Source: Paracoccaceae bacterium
GTDB lineage: Bacteria > Pseudomonadota > Alphaproteobacteria > Rhodobacterales > Rhodobacteraceae
DNA: 64,000 nucleotides
Assembly (NCBI GenBank): GCA_020425085.1
Contig: JAGQRW010000007.1
Location: forward strand, 806,001-870,000
Direction of reading: 5' to 3'
A program made the position numbers and the translations under genes. Shown one piece after another: positions 46,479 through 55,796 of this stretch. The notes under the pieces are model-generated. The model worked only from the letters and a program-made list of their open reading frames with translations, was not told the origin of the DNA and did not search any database. Position 1 is the stretch's first letter, and each line of letters opens with the position of its first letter.

Positions 46479-47678
46479 ATGGATATACTACTGGAATGGT
46501 TCGGTTATCTGGCGCGTTGGGGGCATGTTCTGACCGCCATCACCTGGATCGGCACCTCGTTCTATTTCAACTGGCTGGATCTGTCGGATCGCAAGCCCGA
46601 GGTGAAAACCCTGATGCCGAACGTGCAGGGTCAGCTTCACGAAATGCACGGCGGCAGCTATTATTACCACGAACGCTACTGGCCGACCGAGCCACCCAAG
46701 CGTCTGCTCAATCATTCCGGCCCGGCGCAGCTTACCTTTCTGACCGGCTTGTTGCTGATCGTCTATATCTACTGGCTGGGGGCGGATGTGTATCTGCTGG
46801 ATCCATCCGGCAATTCGCCGTCTTTGTGGGTTTCCATTCTGCTGAGCGCGCTGATCCTGTTTCTGCCCTATCCGATCTATGATCAGGTCTGCAAACGCAC
46901 TGACAACAACGTCGTGGTGCTGGTGTTTTCGGCGGTGTTGATCCTTGTCACCGGTTATCTTGCGTTACAGTTCTTCAGCCCGCGCGCCGCCTTCGTGCAT
47001 GTGGGTGCGATGCTTGGCACCATCATGGCGCTGAACGTGCATTTCGTGATCGTGCCCAACCACATCAAGATGCACACGCAGGTCAGGAACGGTGAACTGG
47101 CCGATCTGGCCTATCACAAACAGGCCAAGCGGCGTTCGCAGCACAACAATTACTATACCTTGCCGGTGCTGTTTTCGATGCTGAGCGCGCATTTCCCGCT
47201 GGCCTATGGCAATGATTACGGATTCCTGACGCTGTTCATGGTCATGGGCGGCGGTTTCCTGCTTCGCTATGCGCGCAACCGGAAATTTGTCACCGACAAG
47301 ACCGACCTTGGTGCCGGGTTGCTGGCGATCCTGTTTCTGGCGGGCGGCATTGCCCTTACCTATATCCCTGCGACGGGCGAGGTGCAGGACATGTCGGCCT
47401 TCACCAGTGACGAGGAAAAGGCCGCGTTTGAAATCGTCCAGCAGCGTTGTGCGGTTTGCCATTCAGCGCGCCCGACGATGGAGGGATTCGCCTCGGCCCC
47501 TGCGGGTGTCAGGTTTGATACCGTGGCCCAGATGACGGCGCTGAAGGACCGCATCTATACCCAGGCCATCGCCATCGACATCATGCCGCCGGGCAACCTG
47601 ACGGAAATGACCGATGACGAACGCAGCCGGCTTGGCCAGTGGCTGATTTCCATTGGTGCGAAAAACCTGGATGAATAG
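46479..47678 (+). CDS. puuD: Membrane urate oxidase with cytochrome c domain (PuuD)
   Basis: A 399-residue protein with an N-terminal membrane domain of several helices (WFGYLARWGHVLTAITWIGTSFYFNWLD, then GQLHEMHGGSYYYHERYWP, later MALNVHFVIVPNHIKM and HNNYYTLPVLFSML) and a C-terminal c-type heme domain with CAVCH. PuuD oxidises urate to 5-hydroxyisourate and passes electrons to the respiratory chain rather than to oxygen. It sits with other purine genes, which supports the call. The heme motif lies about 75 residues from the C-terminus. Confidence 0.93.
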   Translation: MDILLEWFGYLARWGHVLTAITWIGTSFYFNWLDLSDRKPEVKTLMPNVQGQLHEMHGGSYYYHERYWPTEPPKRLLNHSGPAQLTFLTGLLLIVYIYWLGADVYLLDPSGNSPSLWVSILLSALILFLPYPIYDQVCKRTDNNVVVLVFSAVLILVTGYLALQFFSPRAAFVHVGAMLGTIMALNVHFVIVPNHIKMHTQVRNGELADLAYHKQAKRRSQHNNYYTLPVLFSMLSAHFPLAYGNDYGFLTLFMVMGGGFLLRYARNRKFVTDKTDLGAGLLAILFLAGGIALTYIPATGEVQDMSAFTSDEEKAAFEIVQQRCAVCHSARPTMEGFASAPAGVRFDTVAQMTALKDRIYTQAIAIDIMPPGNLTEMTDDERSRLGQWLISIGAKNLDE

Positions 47679-47714
47679 CCGCCCCACCACAACGCCCCAC
47701 CCAAAGGATAGAAG

Positions 47715-48461
47715 ATGAGACAGAGATTTGGCGAGACCCGCTCAACCATCACCCGCCGTCATGCGCTGATCAGCGCCGACAGCCATGAGGTAACCAGCCT
47801 GCCGAACTGGCCAGGCAGCGACATCGTGTTCACCATCACGCCGCAGATGGGGGCAAGGTTTACGCAGTATTTCGCCACCATGCCCGAAGGCGCCGAGGCC
47901 GGTGAGCCGGTCGATGGCATGGAACGTTTCCTGTTCGTGCTGGAAGGCCATGTCGAACTGGTGGCGGATCAGCGGATTTTTCAGCTTCAGGCTGAACATT
48001 ACGCCTTTCTGCCCATGGATCAATCGCACCGTATCCGCGCCAGGACCGGGGCGCGGCTGATCCTGATCGAACGCGCCTATATCCCGCTGAAAGGGCATTC
48101 GCTGCCTGATCTGCTGGTTTCCAGCACCGATGATGTCACCGCCCGACCTCTCAAGGGGGATGACATGCTGATGCTGAAAAAGCTGATGCCCGAGGATCTG
48201 TCCTGTGATTTCGAGGTCAACACCATGGATTTCAGCCCCGGTGCCGGTCTGGCCTATGTCGAGACGCATTTTATGGAACACGGGTTGCTGTTTCTGAACG
48301 GCGGCGGCGTTTATCGGCTGGACGATCAGTGGTATCCGGTCGAACAGGGCGACAGCATCTGGATGGGCCCTTACTGCGCGCAATGGTTCGGGGCGATCGG
48401 CCGCAGCAATGCGCGCTATCTGATCTACAAGAACTGGAACCGTGACCCGCATCAAAGCTGA
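47715..48461 (+). CDS. allE: (S)-ureidoglycine aminohydrolase
   Basis: A 248-residue bicupin that hydrolyses (S)-ureidoglycine to (S)-ureidoglycolate and ammonia. The first cupin has GMERFLFVLEGHVEL and the second FMEHGLLFLNGGGVYRL with DDQWYPVEQGDSIWMGPYCAQWFGAIG, which carries the metal ligands in this family. YLIYKNWNRDP closes the protein as in AllE homologues. It normally acts after allantoate amidohydrolase, which is not in this window. Confidence 0.92.
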   Translation: MRQRFGETRSTITRRHALISADSHEVTSLPNWPGSDIVFTITPQMGARFTQYFATMPEGAEAGEPVDGMERFLFVLEGHVELVADQRIFQLQAEHYAFLPMDQSHRIRARTGARLILIERAYIPLKGHSLPDLLVSSTDDVTARPLKGDDMLMLKKLMPEDLSCDFEVNTMDFSPGAGLAYVETHFMEHGLLFLNGGGVYRLDDQWYPVEQGDSIWMGPYCAQWFGAIGRSNARYLIYKNWNRDPHQS

Positions 48462-48488
48462 GCTATCGGCAAGTCGGCCACATAAAAG

Positions 48489-48531
48489 TTGACAGTAGCG
48501 TGAACATATTAATAGTATATTGTACACAATA
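48489..48531 (+). promoter_or_regulatory. Promoter with overlapping palindromic operator before the BMP protein
   Basis: TTGACA (48489-48494) and, 18 bases on, TAGTAT (48513-48518) form a likely sigma-70 promoter. The perfect-spaced element TATTGTACACAATA at 48518-48531 overlaps the -10/start region. Its reverse complement TATTGTGTACAATA shares 12 leading bases with 42041-42052. A repressor bound there would block initiation. Confidence 0.6.
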
Positions 48532-48568
48532 AACCAATAACCAACCTGTCCAACCCTAGGAGATATCC

Positions 48569-49570
48569 ATGAAACTGCTTTCACGAATAGCCGGTTCTGC
48601 CCTGCTGGCGGCGTCCCTCAGTGTCGCCACCCCCTCGCTTGCCGATGACCTGAACATCGCGGCGATCTTTCCCGACGGGGTGGAAAATGCCTGGACCAAG
48701 GCGTTTTTGGATTCGCTTGATGTGGTCAAGGCGCAGCACCCGCATGGTCTGGATATCCACCTCGATTTTACCGAGAACGTGTTCGGCGATACCATCATGG
48801 AAGTGCTGGAGGCCTATTCGGAATCCGGCAAATACGACATGATCTGGACCCACCAGGCTTCTTCCGATCAGGTCGAGGAACTGAAGGATCAGTTTCCGGA
48901 TATCCTTTATGTTTCCACCGGCGGCGGCAACCGAGCGGTTGGTGGCAACGGCTTTCAGGGCGATATCTTTTTGCACGAATCCTCGTATCTGGTCGGTGTT
49001 TATGCCGGCCTTGACACCAAAACCAACGTGATCGGCACCGTCGGGCTGTTTCCTTCGGACAACGTCAACGATCAGGTCAATGCATTCCGCGCCGGTGCGC
49101 GCTCGGTCAATCCCGATGTCAAGCTGAAGGTCACCTTCATCGAAAGCTGGTATGATCCGCTGAAGGCCGCCGAGGCCGCCAGTGCGCAAATCGCTGCCGG
49201 TGCCGACATCATCTTTCAGCTCGGCGAAACCTATCAGGTTTGCAAGGAGCGTGGCATTCAATGTATCGGCAACTATCTTGACATGACCTCGCAGGCACCC
49301 GGCAACGTGCCGATCAGCACGCTGGCAAAGTGGGAACCGCACCTGAACTATTTCATTGATCTGATTGTTGATCACCGTGCCAACGGCACCGCCTATGATG
49401 CGCCGCTACACAAGATCGTTTTCGACATGAAACAAGGTGGCAGCGATATCACCAAACCCGCCGACTATGTTTCGGATGCCGCAAAAGCCGCAGTTGCCCG
49501 TGACAAGGCTGCGATCCTCAGTGGTGAACTGAAGGTGGTGAACGACGGCTCGTTGCCAACCTCGGACTGA
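48569..49570 (+). CDS. BMP-family ABC transporter substrate-binding protein
   Basis: A 333-residue periplasmic binding protein of the BmpA/PnrA family, which bind nucleosides and purines. The N-terminal signal peptide (LLAASLSVATPSLA-DD) is followed by IAAIFPDGVENAWTKAFLDSL, a typical family opening, and GTVGLFPSDNVNDQVNAFRAGA. It is the binding component for the ATPase and permeases 3-6 kb upstream. It has its own operator-bearing promoter and a 3' hairpin, as expected for a subunit needed in excess. Confidence 0.92.
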   Translation: MKLLSRIAGSALLAASLSVATPSLADDLNIAAIFPDGVENAWTKAFLDSLDVVKAQHPHGLDIHLDFTENVFGDTIMEVLEAYSESGKYDMIWTHQASSDQVEELKDQFPDILYVSTGGGNRAVGGNGFQGDIFLHESSYLVGVYAGLDTKTNVIGTVGLFPSDNVNDQVNAFRAGARSVNPDVKLKVTFIESWYDPLKAAEAASAQIAAGADIIFQLGETYQVCKERGIQCIGNYLDMTSQAPGNVPISTLAKWEPHLNYFIDLIVDHRANGTAYDAPLHKIVFDMKQGGSDITKPADYVSDAAKAAVARDKAAILSGELKVVNDGSLPTSD

Positions 49571-49582
49571 CCCATCAAAGGC

Positions 49583-49610
49583 CCCGGCGGCGATCATATT
49601 CGCCGCCGGG
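49583..49610 (+). terminator. Strong hairpin after the BMP binding protein
   Basis: CCCGGCGGCGA pairs with TCGCCGCCGGG around a 6-base loop, 12 bases after the stop. No T tract follows, so it may protect the 3' end of the binding-protein mRNA or weaken read-through into xdhA rather than end transcription fully. Confidence 0.55.
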
Positions 49611-49736
49611 ATGTTCCGGTCCTTGCGCGAAAACGGCGCATGTTGAATTGACAGTTGCGGGCGAGTCTGTCCTGATGCAATGCTGCCCTGCGGCCAGCCG
49701 ATGCTTATCCCGGACAATGCAACGGAAAGTCCTGAC

Positions 49737-51197
49737 GTGAACCAGACCATCGAATTTCTTCTCAACGGCAAGCGCATTTCGATTGCCGAATTGCCGCCGA
49801 CCACCACCTTGCTGGAATATCTGCGCGACAACCGCCGCCTGACCGGCACCAAGGAAGGCTGCGCCGAAGGCGATTGCGGTGCCTGCACTGTGTCGGTTGG
49901 CGAATTGCGGCATGGTCAGATTCTGCACCGTGCGGTCAATGCCTGCATCCTGTTTCTGCCGATGCTGGCGGGCAAATCGGTACTGACCGCCGAAGGTATC
50001 CTTGGCCCTGACGGCGAACTTCACCCCTGCCAGCAGGCGATCGTGAAAACCCACGGCTCGCAATGCGGGTTCTGCACGCCGGGGTTTTCCATGTCGCTAT
50101 ATGCGGCTTATCGCAATGGCGGGCTGAACGGGGCTGATGCCATCAACGACACGCTGGCGGGCAATCTTTGCCGTTGCACCGGCTATGGCCCGCTGATTGC
50201 GGCGGCGGGCGACATGGATACTGCCACCCCCCCCGCGTGGGAGACCGGGCGCCAAGCCAATGAACGCCGCGAATTGCTGGCCTTGGCAGAAATCGGCAGC
50301 ATCGAATATCGCACCGGTGCATCGACCTGCCTGATCCCGGCAACACTGGACGAATTTGCCGATGCGGTGGCGCGCCTGCCCGATGCCACCATCGTCGCCG
50401 GTGCCACGGATGTCGGCCTCTGGGTGACCAAGCAGTTTCGCCCGCTGGATGATCTGATCTTTGTCAATCGCGTCAAGGGGTTTGGCGAGATCACAAAAAC
50501 CGCGAACGGACTTTCCATCGGTGCCGGGGCCAGCTACGGCGACGCCCAAGCGGCGATTGCCGCGATGTTTCCCGATTTTGGCGAACTGATCCGGCGTATC
50601 GGCTCGGTTCAGGTCCGCAATTCCGGCACCATCGGCGGCAATGTCGCCAATGGCTCGCCGATCGGTGATACCCCGCCGGCGCTGATTGCTTTGGGCGCGA
50701 CGCTGACGCTGAGAAATGGCAGCGAACGCCGACAGATCAGCATCGAGGATTATTTCATCGCCTATGGCAAACAGGATCGCCGCAAGGGCGAATTCATCGA
50801 AAGTATTGCAATTCCAAAGCTGAACAATCCCTTGCAACTGCGGTGTTACAAGCTGTCCAAACGGTTCGATCAGGATATTTCGGCCCTCTGCGGCTGCTTC
50901 AACATTACCATCGAAGGCGGCACTGTCAGCGAGGCGCGCATTGCCTTTGGCGGCATGGCAGCCATCCCGAAACGCGCGGCAGCGGTCGAGGCGGCATTGC
51001 TGGGCCAGAGCTGGGATGAAACCACCATTCGCCGCGCCATGGCCACGTTCAGGCAGGATTTCACGCCGATCAGCGACATGCGCGCATCGGGCGAATATCG
51101 CCTGAAGGCGGCTGAAAACCTGATGATGAAATACTATCTTGAGGGCGAACTGCCGCCGGAAAAATCGCGGATGATCGGCGCGGGCAGGACATTCTGA
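49737..51197 (+). CDS. xdhA: Xanthine dehydrogenase small subunit (2Fe-2S and FAD)
   Basis: The iron-sulfur/FAD subunit of xanthine dehydrogenase, 486 residues. The plant-type 2Fe-2S domain has CAEGDCGAC, the second cluster domain CGFCTPGF and CRCTGYGP; the FAD domain begins near [15 protein letters not shown] and includes [27 protein letters not shown] 49737 gives the normal N-terminus ([15 protein letters not shown]) with GGAAAG before it; the frame is open further upstream. Its stop overlaps the xdhB start. Confidence 0.94.
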   Translation: MNQTIEFLLNGKRISIAELPPTTTLLEYLRDNRRLTGTKEGCAEGDCGACTVSVGELRHGQILHRAVNACILFLPMLAGKSVLTAEGILGPDGELHPCQQAIVKTHGSQCGFCTPGFSMSLYAAYRNGGLNGADAINDTLAGNLCRCTGYGPLIAAAGDMDTATPPAWETGRQANERRELLALAEIGSIEYRTGASTCLIPATLDEFADAVARLPDATIVAGATDVGLWVTKQFRPLDDLIFVNRVKGFGEITKTANGLSIGAGASYGDAQAAIAAMFPDFGELIRRIGSVQVRNSGTIGGNVANGSPIGDTPPALIALGATLTLRNGSERRQISIEDYFIAYGKQDRRKGEFIESIAIPKLNNPLQLRCYKLSKRFDQDISALCGCFNITIEGGTVSEARIAFGGMAAIPKRAAAVEAALLGQSWDETTIRRAMATFRQDFTPISDMRASGEYRLKAAENLMMKYYLEGELPPEKSRMIGAGRTF

Positions 51198-53545
51198 TGG
51201 AGGGCGACATGAAAGATACATCATTGGATCAAACCAGCCCCGGTATCAAAGGCGGTGTCGGTGCCGATCTTGGCCATGACAGCGGCGCCAAACATGTCAG
51301 TGGCAGGGCGGTCTATCTTGATGATATCGCGGTGCCTGATGATTGCCTGCATCTGGCCTTCGGCAAGTCGGAAAAGGCGCATGCGCGGATCGTCTCGATG
51401 GATCTTGCCGCCGTTGCCGCCGCCCCCGGTGTGGTTGGCGTCTTTACCCACAAGGATGTGCCGGGCCTGAACGATATCGGCCCGATCATCCCCGATGACC
51501 CGCTGCTGGTCAGCGACACCGCCATGCATGTCGGCCATGCCCTGTTCATCGTCGCCGCCACCAGCCACAATCAGGCCCGCGCCGCCGCAAGGCTGGCGAA
51601 GGTGGAATATGAGGAACTGCCCGCCATCTTGACCGTCGATCAGGCGATGGAGGCGAAATCCTGGCTGATGGACCCTTACGACATGAAACGCGGCGATCCC
51701 GAAGCGGCGATCGAAAAGGCGGCCAACACAATCAGCGGGCGGATTTATGTCGGCGGGCAGGAACATTTTTATCTGGAAGGGCAGGCGGCCCTGGCCATCC
51801 CCGGCGAGGATGATGAGATGCTGGTGCATTCCTCGACCCAGCACCCGAGCGAGATCCAGCATGCGGTGTCGCATATCCTCGGCGTGCCGTTTCATGCCGT
51901 CACCGTGAATTGCCGTCGCATGGGTGGCGGCTTTGGTGGCAAGGAAACCCAGGGCAATCTGGCGGCAGGTGCCGCGTCACTGGTGGCGCGACTGACAGGG
52001 CGCCCCGCCAAGATCCGCTATGACCGTGACGATGATATGGTGATGACCGGCAAGCGCCACGATATCAGGATCGACTATCGCGTCGGCTATGACGATCAGG
52101 GTCGGATTGAAGGCATGGTGGTGGAACAGGCGCTGCGCTGCGGCCATTCCTGGGATCTGTCGCCTGCCATCGCGGAACGTGCCGCGTTTCATGCCGACAA
52201 CTGCTATTACCTGCCAAATGCGCTGATCCGGTCCTATCGCTGCAAGACGCATACGGTTTCCAACACCGCCTTTCGCGGCTTTGGCGGCCCGCAAGGCATG
52301 GTCGGGATGGAGCGGGTGATCGAATCCATCGCCCATGAACGCGGGCTGGATCCGCTGGAGATACGCAAACGCAACTTTTATGGCCGGATGGGCAAGGGTG
52401 ATCGCCTGATGACGCCCTATCACATGAAAGTCACCGACAACATCATCCAGGACATCGTGGCCGAGCTTGAAGTCAGTTCAGACTACGCCAATCGGCGCGC
52501 CGAAATCCGCGAATGGAACCGGCAAAGCCCGATCCTGAAACGCGGCATTTCGCTGACGCCGGTGAAATTCGGCATTTCGTTCACGCTGATCCATTTCAAT
52601 CAGGCGGGCGCGCTGGTGAACATCTATACAGATGGCTCTGTGCAGTTGAACCACGGCGGCACCGAGATGGGGCAGGGGCTGTATACCAAGGTGGCGCAGG
52701 TGGTGGCCGAGGAATTCCAGATCGATATCGACCGGGTGAAAGTCACCGCCACCAATACCGGCAAGGTGCCGAACACCTCGCCCACGGCGGCCTCGTCGGG
52801 TTCGGATCTGAACGGCATGGCGGCGGCTGATGCCTGTCGCAAGATCAAGGCCAACATGGTCGCCTTTGCTGCCGATAAATGGCAGGTCAGCCCGGATCAG
52901 GTGGAATTTCTGGCGGGCCGGGTGCGCATCGGCGATCAGGAGCTTGCCTTTCCCGAATTTGTTGAACTGGCCTATCAGGCACGGGTCTCGTTGTCTTCCA
53001 GCGGGTTTTATGCCACGCCGGATATCCATTGGGATGCGGCAAACGCCAAAGGGCAGCCGTTCTTTTATTTTGCCTATGGCGCGGCAGTCAGCGAATGCGT
53101 GATCGACACCCTGACCGGCGAAAACCGCATCCTGAGGGTGGATATCCTGCACGATGTCGGCAAATCCCTGAACCCGGCCATCGACCTTGGCCAGATCGAA
53201 GGCGGCTATGTGCAGGGGGCGGGCTGGCTGACCACTGAAGAACTGGTTTATGACGACAAGGGGCGGCTTATGACGCACGCGCCTTCGACCTACAAGATCC
53301 CTGCCTGTTCCGATCGCGCGCCCGACATGCGCATCCGGCTTTGGCAGGGCGAGGGCAGCCCGGAAAAGACCATCTATCGTTCCAAAGCAGTGGGTGAGCC
53401 GCCGCTGATGCTGGGCATTTCGGCACTGATGGCGCTGTCGGATGCGATTGCGGCGGCGGCCGATTACCGGCATGATCCAAAGCTGGATGCGCCAGCAACG
53501 CCGGAACGGGTGCTGATGGCAGTGGAACGGGTCGGGGGCAACTGA
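51197..53545 (+). CDS. xdhB: Xanthine dehydrogenase large (molybdenum) subunit
   Basis: The molybdopterin-binding subunit oxidising hypoxanthine and xanthine to urate, 782 residues. The hammerhead domain precedes GGGFGGKETQ, FRGFGGPQGM, the NTSPTAASSGSDLNG stretch and the catalytic-Glu region KAVGEPPLMLGISALMAL, all normal for XdhB. ATG 51197 overlaps the xdhA stop and has AGGA 7 bases upstream; ATG 51209 with GGAGGG is an alternative start. Confidence 0.95.
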   Translation: MEGDMKDTSLDQTSPGIKGGVGADLGHDSGAKHVSGRAVYLDDIAVPDDCLHLAFGKSEKAHARIVSMDLAAVAAAPGVVGVFTHKDVPGLNDIGPIIPDDPLLVSDTAMHVGHALFIVAATSHNQARAAARLAKVEYEELPAILTVDQAMEAKSWLMDPYDMKRGDPEAAIEKAANTISGRIYVGGQEHFYLEGQAALAIPGEDDEMLVHSSTQHPSEIQHAVSHILGVPFHAVTVNCRRMGGGFGGKETQGNLAAGAASLVARLTGRPAKIRYDRDDDMVMTGKRHDIRIDYRVGYDDQGRIEGMVVEQALRCGHSWDLSPAIAERAAFHADNCYYLPNALIRSYRCKTHTVSNTAFRGFGGPQGMVGMERVIESIAHERGLDPLEIRKRNFYGRMGKGDRLMTPYHMKVTDNIIQDIVAELEVSSDYANRRAEIREWNRQSPILKRGISLTPVKFGISFTLIHFNQAGALVNIYTDGSVQLNHGGTEMGQGLYTKVAQVVAEEFQIDIDRVKVTATNTGKVPNTSPTAASSGSDLNGMAAADACRKIKANMVAFAADKWQVSPDQVEFLAGRVRIGDQELAFPEFVELAYQARVSLSSSGFYATPDIHWDAANAKGQPFFYFAYGAAVSECVIDTLTGENRILRVDILHDVGKSLNPAIDLGQIEGGYVQGAGWLTTEELVYDDKGRLMTHAPSTYKIPACSDRAPDMRIRLWQGEGSPEKTIYRSKAVGEPPLMLGISALMALSDAIAAAADYRHDPKLDAPATPERVLMAVERVGGN

Positions 53546-53576
53546 TCGCTGGCCACAACAGAACGAAGGACGGTGC

Positions 53577-54890
53577 GTGAACGATAAAACCATTCTGCGC
53601 GGGCGCTTGCTGAGCTTCAGACGCGAGCCGGAAAACGCCGATGATACCGCCGCCTTCAGTTATATCGAAGATGGTGCGCTGGTGATGGCAGGCGGGATGA
53701 TCCTGTCGGTCGGTGCATATGCCGATCTTGGGTCGGACGTCCGGCAAGCTGCCAGCATCATCGACCATCGTCCGCATCTGATCCTGCCCGGTTTCATCGA
53801 CGCGCATCTGCATTTCCCGCAGATGCACGCCGTTGCCTCTTGGGGGGCGCAACTGATGGAATGGCTGAACACCTATACCTTTCCGCAGGAAGCACGGTTT
53901 GCCGAGCTCGCCCATGCAGAACGCATGGCAGGCTGGTTTCTGGATCAGCTTGTCAGCCAGGGCACGACCACGGTTGCCGCCTATTGTTCGGTGCATTCAA
54001 CCTCGGCAACGGCGCTGTTTCAGGCGGCCATGCAGCGGAATTACCGGCTGATCGCAGGCAAGGCATTGATGGATCGCAATGCGCCCGATGCGGTGCTGGA
54101 TACGCCGCAACTGGGTTATGACGAAACCAGGTCGCTGATTGCCAGGTGGCACGGGCAGGGGCGGATTGATTACGCCATCACGCCGCGTTTTGCCATCACC
54201 TCGACGCCCGAGCAGATGGAAACCGTCGCGGCACTGATTGCCGAACATCCGGATTGTTATGTCCAGACGCACCTCAATGAAAACCACTATGAAATCGAAC
54301 TGACCCTCAGCCTTTACCCCAAGGCGCGCGATTACCTGGATATTTACGAGGCTTACGGCATGCTGGGTCCAAAATCGCTGTTCGGCCACTCGATCCACAT
54401 GAATCAACGCGAACGTGCGGCGATGGCGGCCAGCGGTTCGGTGGCGGTGTTCTGCCCGACCTCGAACCTGTTTCTCGGCAGCGGGCTGTTTGATGAGGCG
54501 GCGATGAAATCCGCCAGTGTTCGCACCGCCATTGCCACCGATATCGGCGGTGGTACGGATTATTCCATGCTGCGCACGCTGGATGAGGCCTATAAGGTCT
54601 TGCAGTTGCAGAACCAGAAACTGGATCCTTACCGCGCCTTTTACTGGCTGACCCTTGGCAATGCCCGCGCGTTGTCGAAACAGGCCGAGATCGGCACCCT
54701 GGAAGTCGGAACCGAAGCGGATGTGGTGGTCCTGAACAGCGCCGCCACGCCGCAGATGGCGATGCGCATGGAAACCGTCACATCACTGCGCGAGGAATTG
54801 TTCGTGTTGCAGACCTTCGGTGATGACCGCGCCATTGCCGAGACCTATGTCAGCGGCAAGGCGGCGAAAAACCGCTCTCTGACCAGCTAG
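53577..54890 (+). CDS. guaD: Guanine deaminase
   Basis: Amidohydrolase deaminating guanine to xanthine, the substrate of XdhAB just upstream. The 437-residue protein has the zinc motif GFIDAHLHFPQMHAVASWG, TTTVAAYCSVH, VQTHLNENHYEIE, and ATDIGGGTDYSMLRTLDEAYKVLQL, the guanine deaminase form of these regions. The start is a GTG at 53577 with GAAGGA upstream. Confidence 0.95.
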   Translation: MNDKTILRGRLLSFRREPENADDTAAFSYIEDGALVMAGGMILSVGAYADLGSDVRQAASIIDHRPHLILPGFIDAHLHFPQMHAVASWGAQLMEWLNTYTFPQEARFAELAHAERMAGWFLDQLVSQGTTTVAAYCSVHSTSATALFQAAMQRNYRLIAGKALMDRNAPDAVLDTPQLGYDETRSLIARWHGQGRIDYAITPRFAITSTPEQMETVAALIAEHPDCYVQTHLNENHYEIELTLSLYPKARDYLDIYEAYGMLGPKSLFGHSIHMNQRERAAMAASGSVAVFCPTSNLFLGSGLFDEAAMKSASVRTAIATDIGGGTDYSMLRTLDEAYKVLQLQNQKLDPYRAFYWLTLGNARALSKQAEIGTLEVGTEADVVVLNSAATPQMAMRMETVTSLREELFVLQTFGDDRAIAETYVSGKAAKNRSLTS

Positions 54891-54928
54891 GTCAGTGCGC
54901 CACGGGCAATTTCTTGCAAATGCAGGCA

Positions 54929-54964
54929 TTTCGCGTACAATAACGGTTTCATTTGTCCACAATA
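54929..54964. promoter_or_regulatory. Two imperfect copies of the purine-regulon palindrome
   Basis: TTTCGCGTACAATA (54929-54942) and ATTTGTCCACAATA (54951-54964) match TATTGTGTACAATA at 11 and 10 of 14 positions. They lie 38-73 bases upstream of the hydroxyisourate hydrolase start, a fitting place for control by the same GntR regulator. Confidence 0.5.
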
Positions 54965-55001
54965 TCGTAGTATTATGCCTACAGATATTGGGGAAACGTC
55001 A

Positions 55002-55784
55002 ATGAACCAGCGCGTAACCGACCTGACCACGGCCGATGCCAGTGTGACATCGCATGTGCTTGACGCTGGATCGGGGCGGTCGGGGCGGTTGGTTCCGGTC
55101 AGGATGTTTCGCAAGAACGGTGAAACGCTTGAACTTCTGAGCCAGGGTGTCACCAATGACGACGGCCGGTTCGAAAAACCGCTGCTGACCACGAAACAGG
55201 CACAAAAGGGCGCTTATCGGCTGACGTTTGCCGTATCATCGGCGTTTTTCGATGATGTTTCGGTTGATTTCAACCTTTCGGATCTGACCGCGCACCACCA
55301 CATTCCGCTGGCCCTGTCGCCGTTCGGTTTCATGGTCTATCGTGGCGCACCGCCACACCGCGCCCCAAAGGAACATGGCACACCACAGGTCAGGCCGCTG
55401 GCCCCCGCCGAAGGGGTTGCACCAATGCCGGGAACCGGCGGGGCCGGTCTGACCACACATGCCATCGACATCGCGCAGGGCGCCGGTGCGGGCGGCATGC
55501 AGGTCAGCCTGTTTGACGCGGACGGAACCTTGATCAACTCGCTTGTCACCACCACCGAAGGGCGCACCGCAAGCTGGCTGGTGCCGGCGGGCGCCCTGGT
55601 TCGGGGCAGTTATGAACTTGTCTTTGATATCGGGCGCTATTTTGCCAATGGCGGCCTTGCGGTTGGCGAGGTGCCGTTTTTCACCACCGCCCGCATACGT
55701 TTCCGGGTCAGCGACCCCAATGAACATTACCACCTGCCGATGATTGCAGCCCCCTGGGGGTATTCCTGTTATCGCGGGTCTTGA
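55002..55784 (+). CDS. uraH: 5-hydroxyisourate hydrolase with two tandem domains
   Basis: A 260-residue protein made of two transthyretin-like HIU hydrolase domains joined by a proline-rich linker (about 117-148). Ordinary HIU hydrolases have one domain of about 110-120 residues. Domain 1 has His18 (TSHVLD), Arg56 (DDGRF), His99/100 (HHHIPL) and ends YRGA; domain 2 has His153 (TTHAID), Arg188 (TEGRT), His242/244 (HYHLP) and ends the protein with YRGS. The enzyme opens 5-hydroxyisourate, the PuuD product, to OHCU. ATG 55002 has GGGGAAA upstream; the ATG at 54975 has none. Confidence 0.9.
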   Translation: MNQRVTDLTTADASVTSHVLDAGSGRSGRLVPVRMFRKNGETLELLSQGVTNDDGRFEKPLLTTKQAQKGAYRLTFAVSSAFFDDVSVDFNLSDLTAHHHIPLALSPFGFMVYRGAPPHRAPKEHGTPQVRPLAPAEGVAPMPGTGGAGLTTHAIDIAQGAGAGGMQVSLFDADGTLINSLVTTTEGRTASWLVPAGALVRGSYELVFDIGRYFANGGLAVGEVPFFTTARIRFRVSDPNEHYHLPMIAAPWGYSCYRGS

Positions 55785-55796
55785 AGGAACAATCAG

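Noticed and set aside
49737-53545. XdhAB as carbon monoxide dehydrogenase or aldehyde oxidase
   Set aside because: Subunit layout (FeS plus FAD in one chain, then Mo chain), XdhC, guanine deaminase and PuuD all point to xanthine dehydrogenase.
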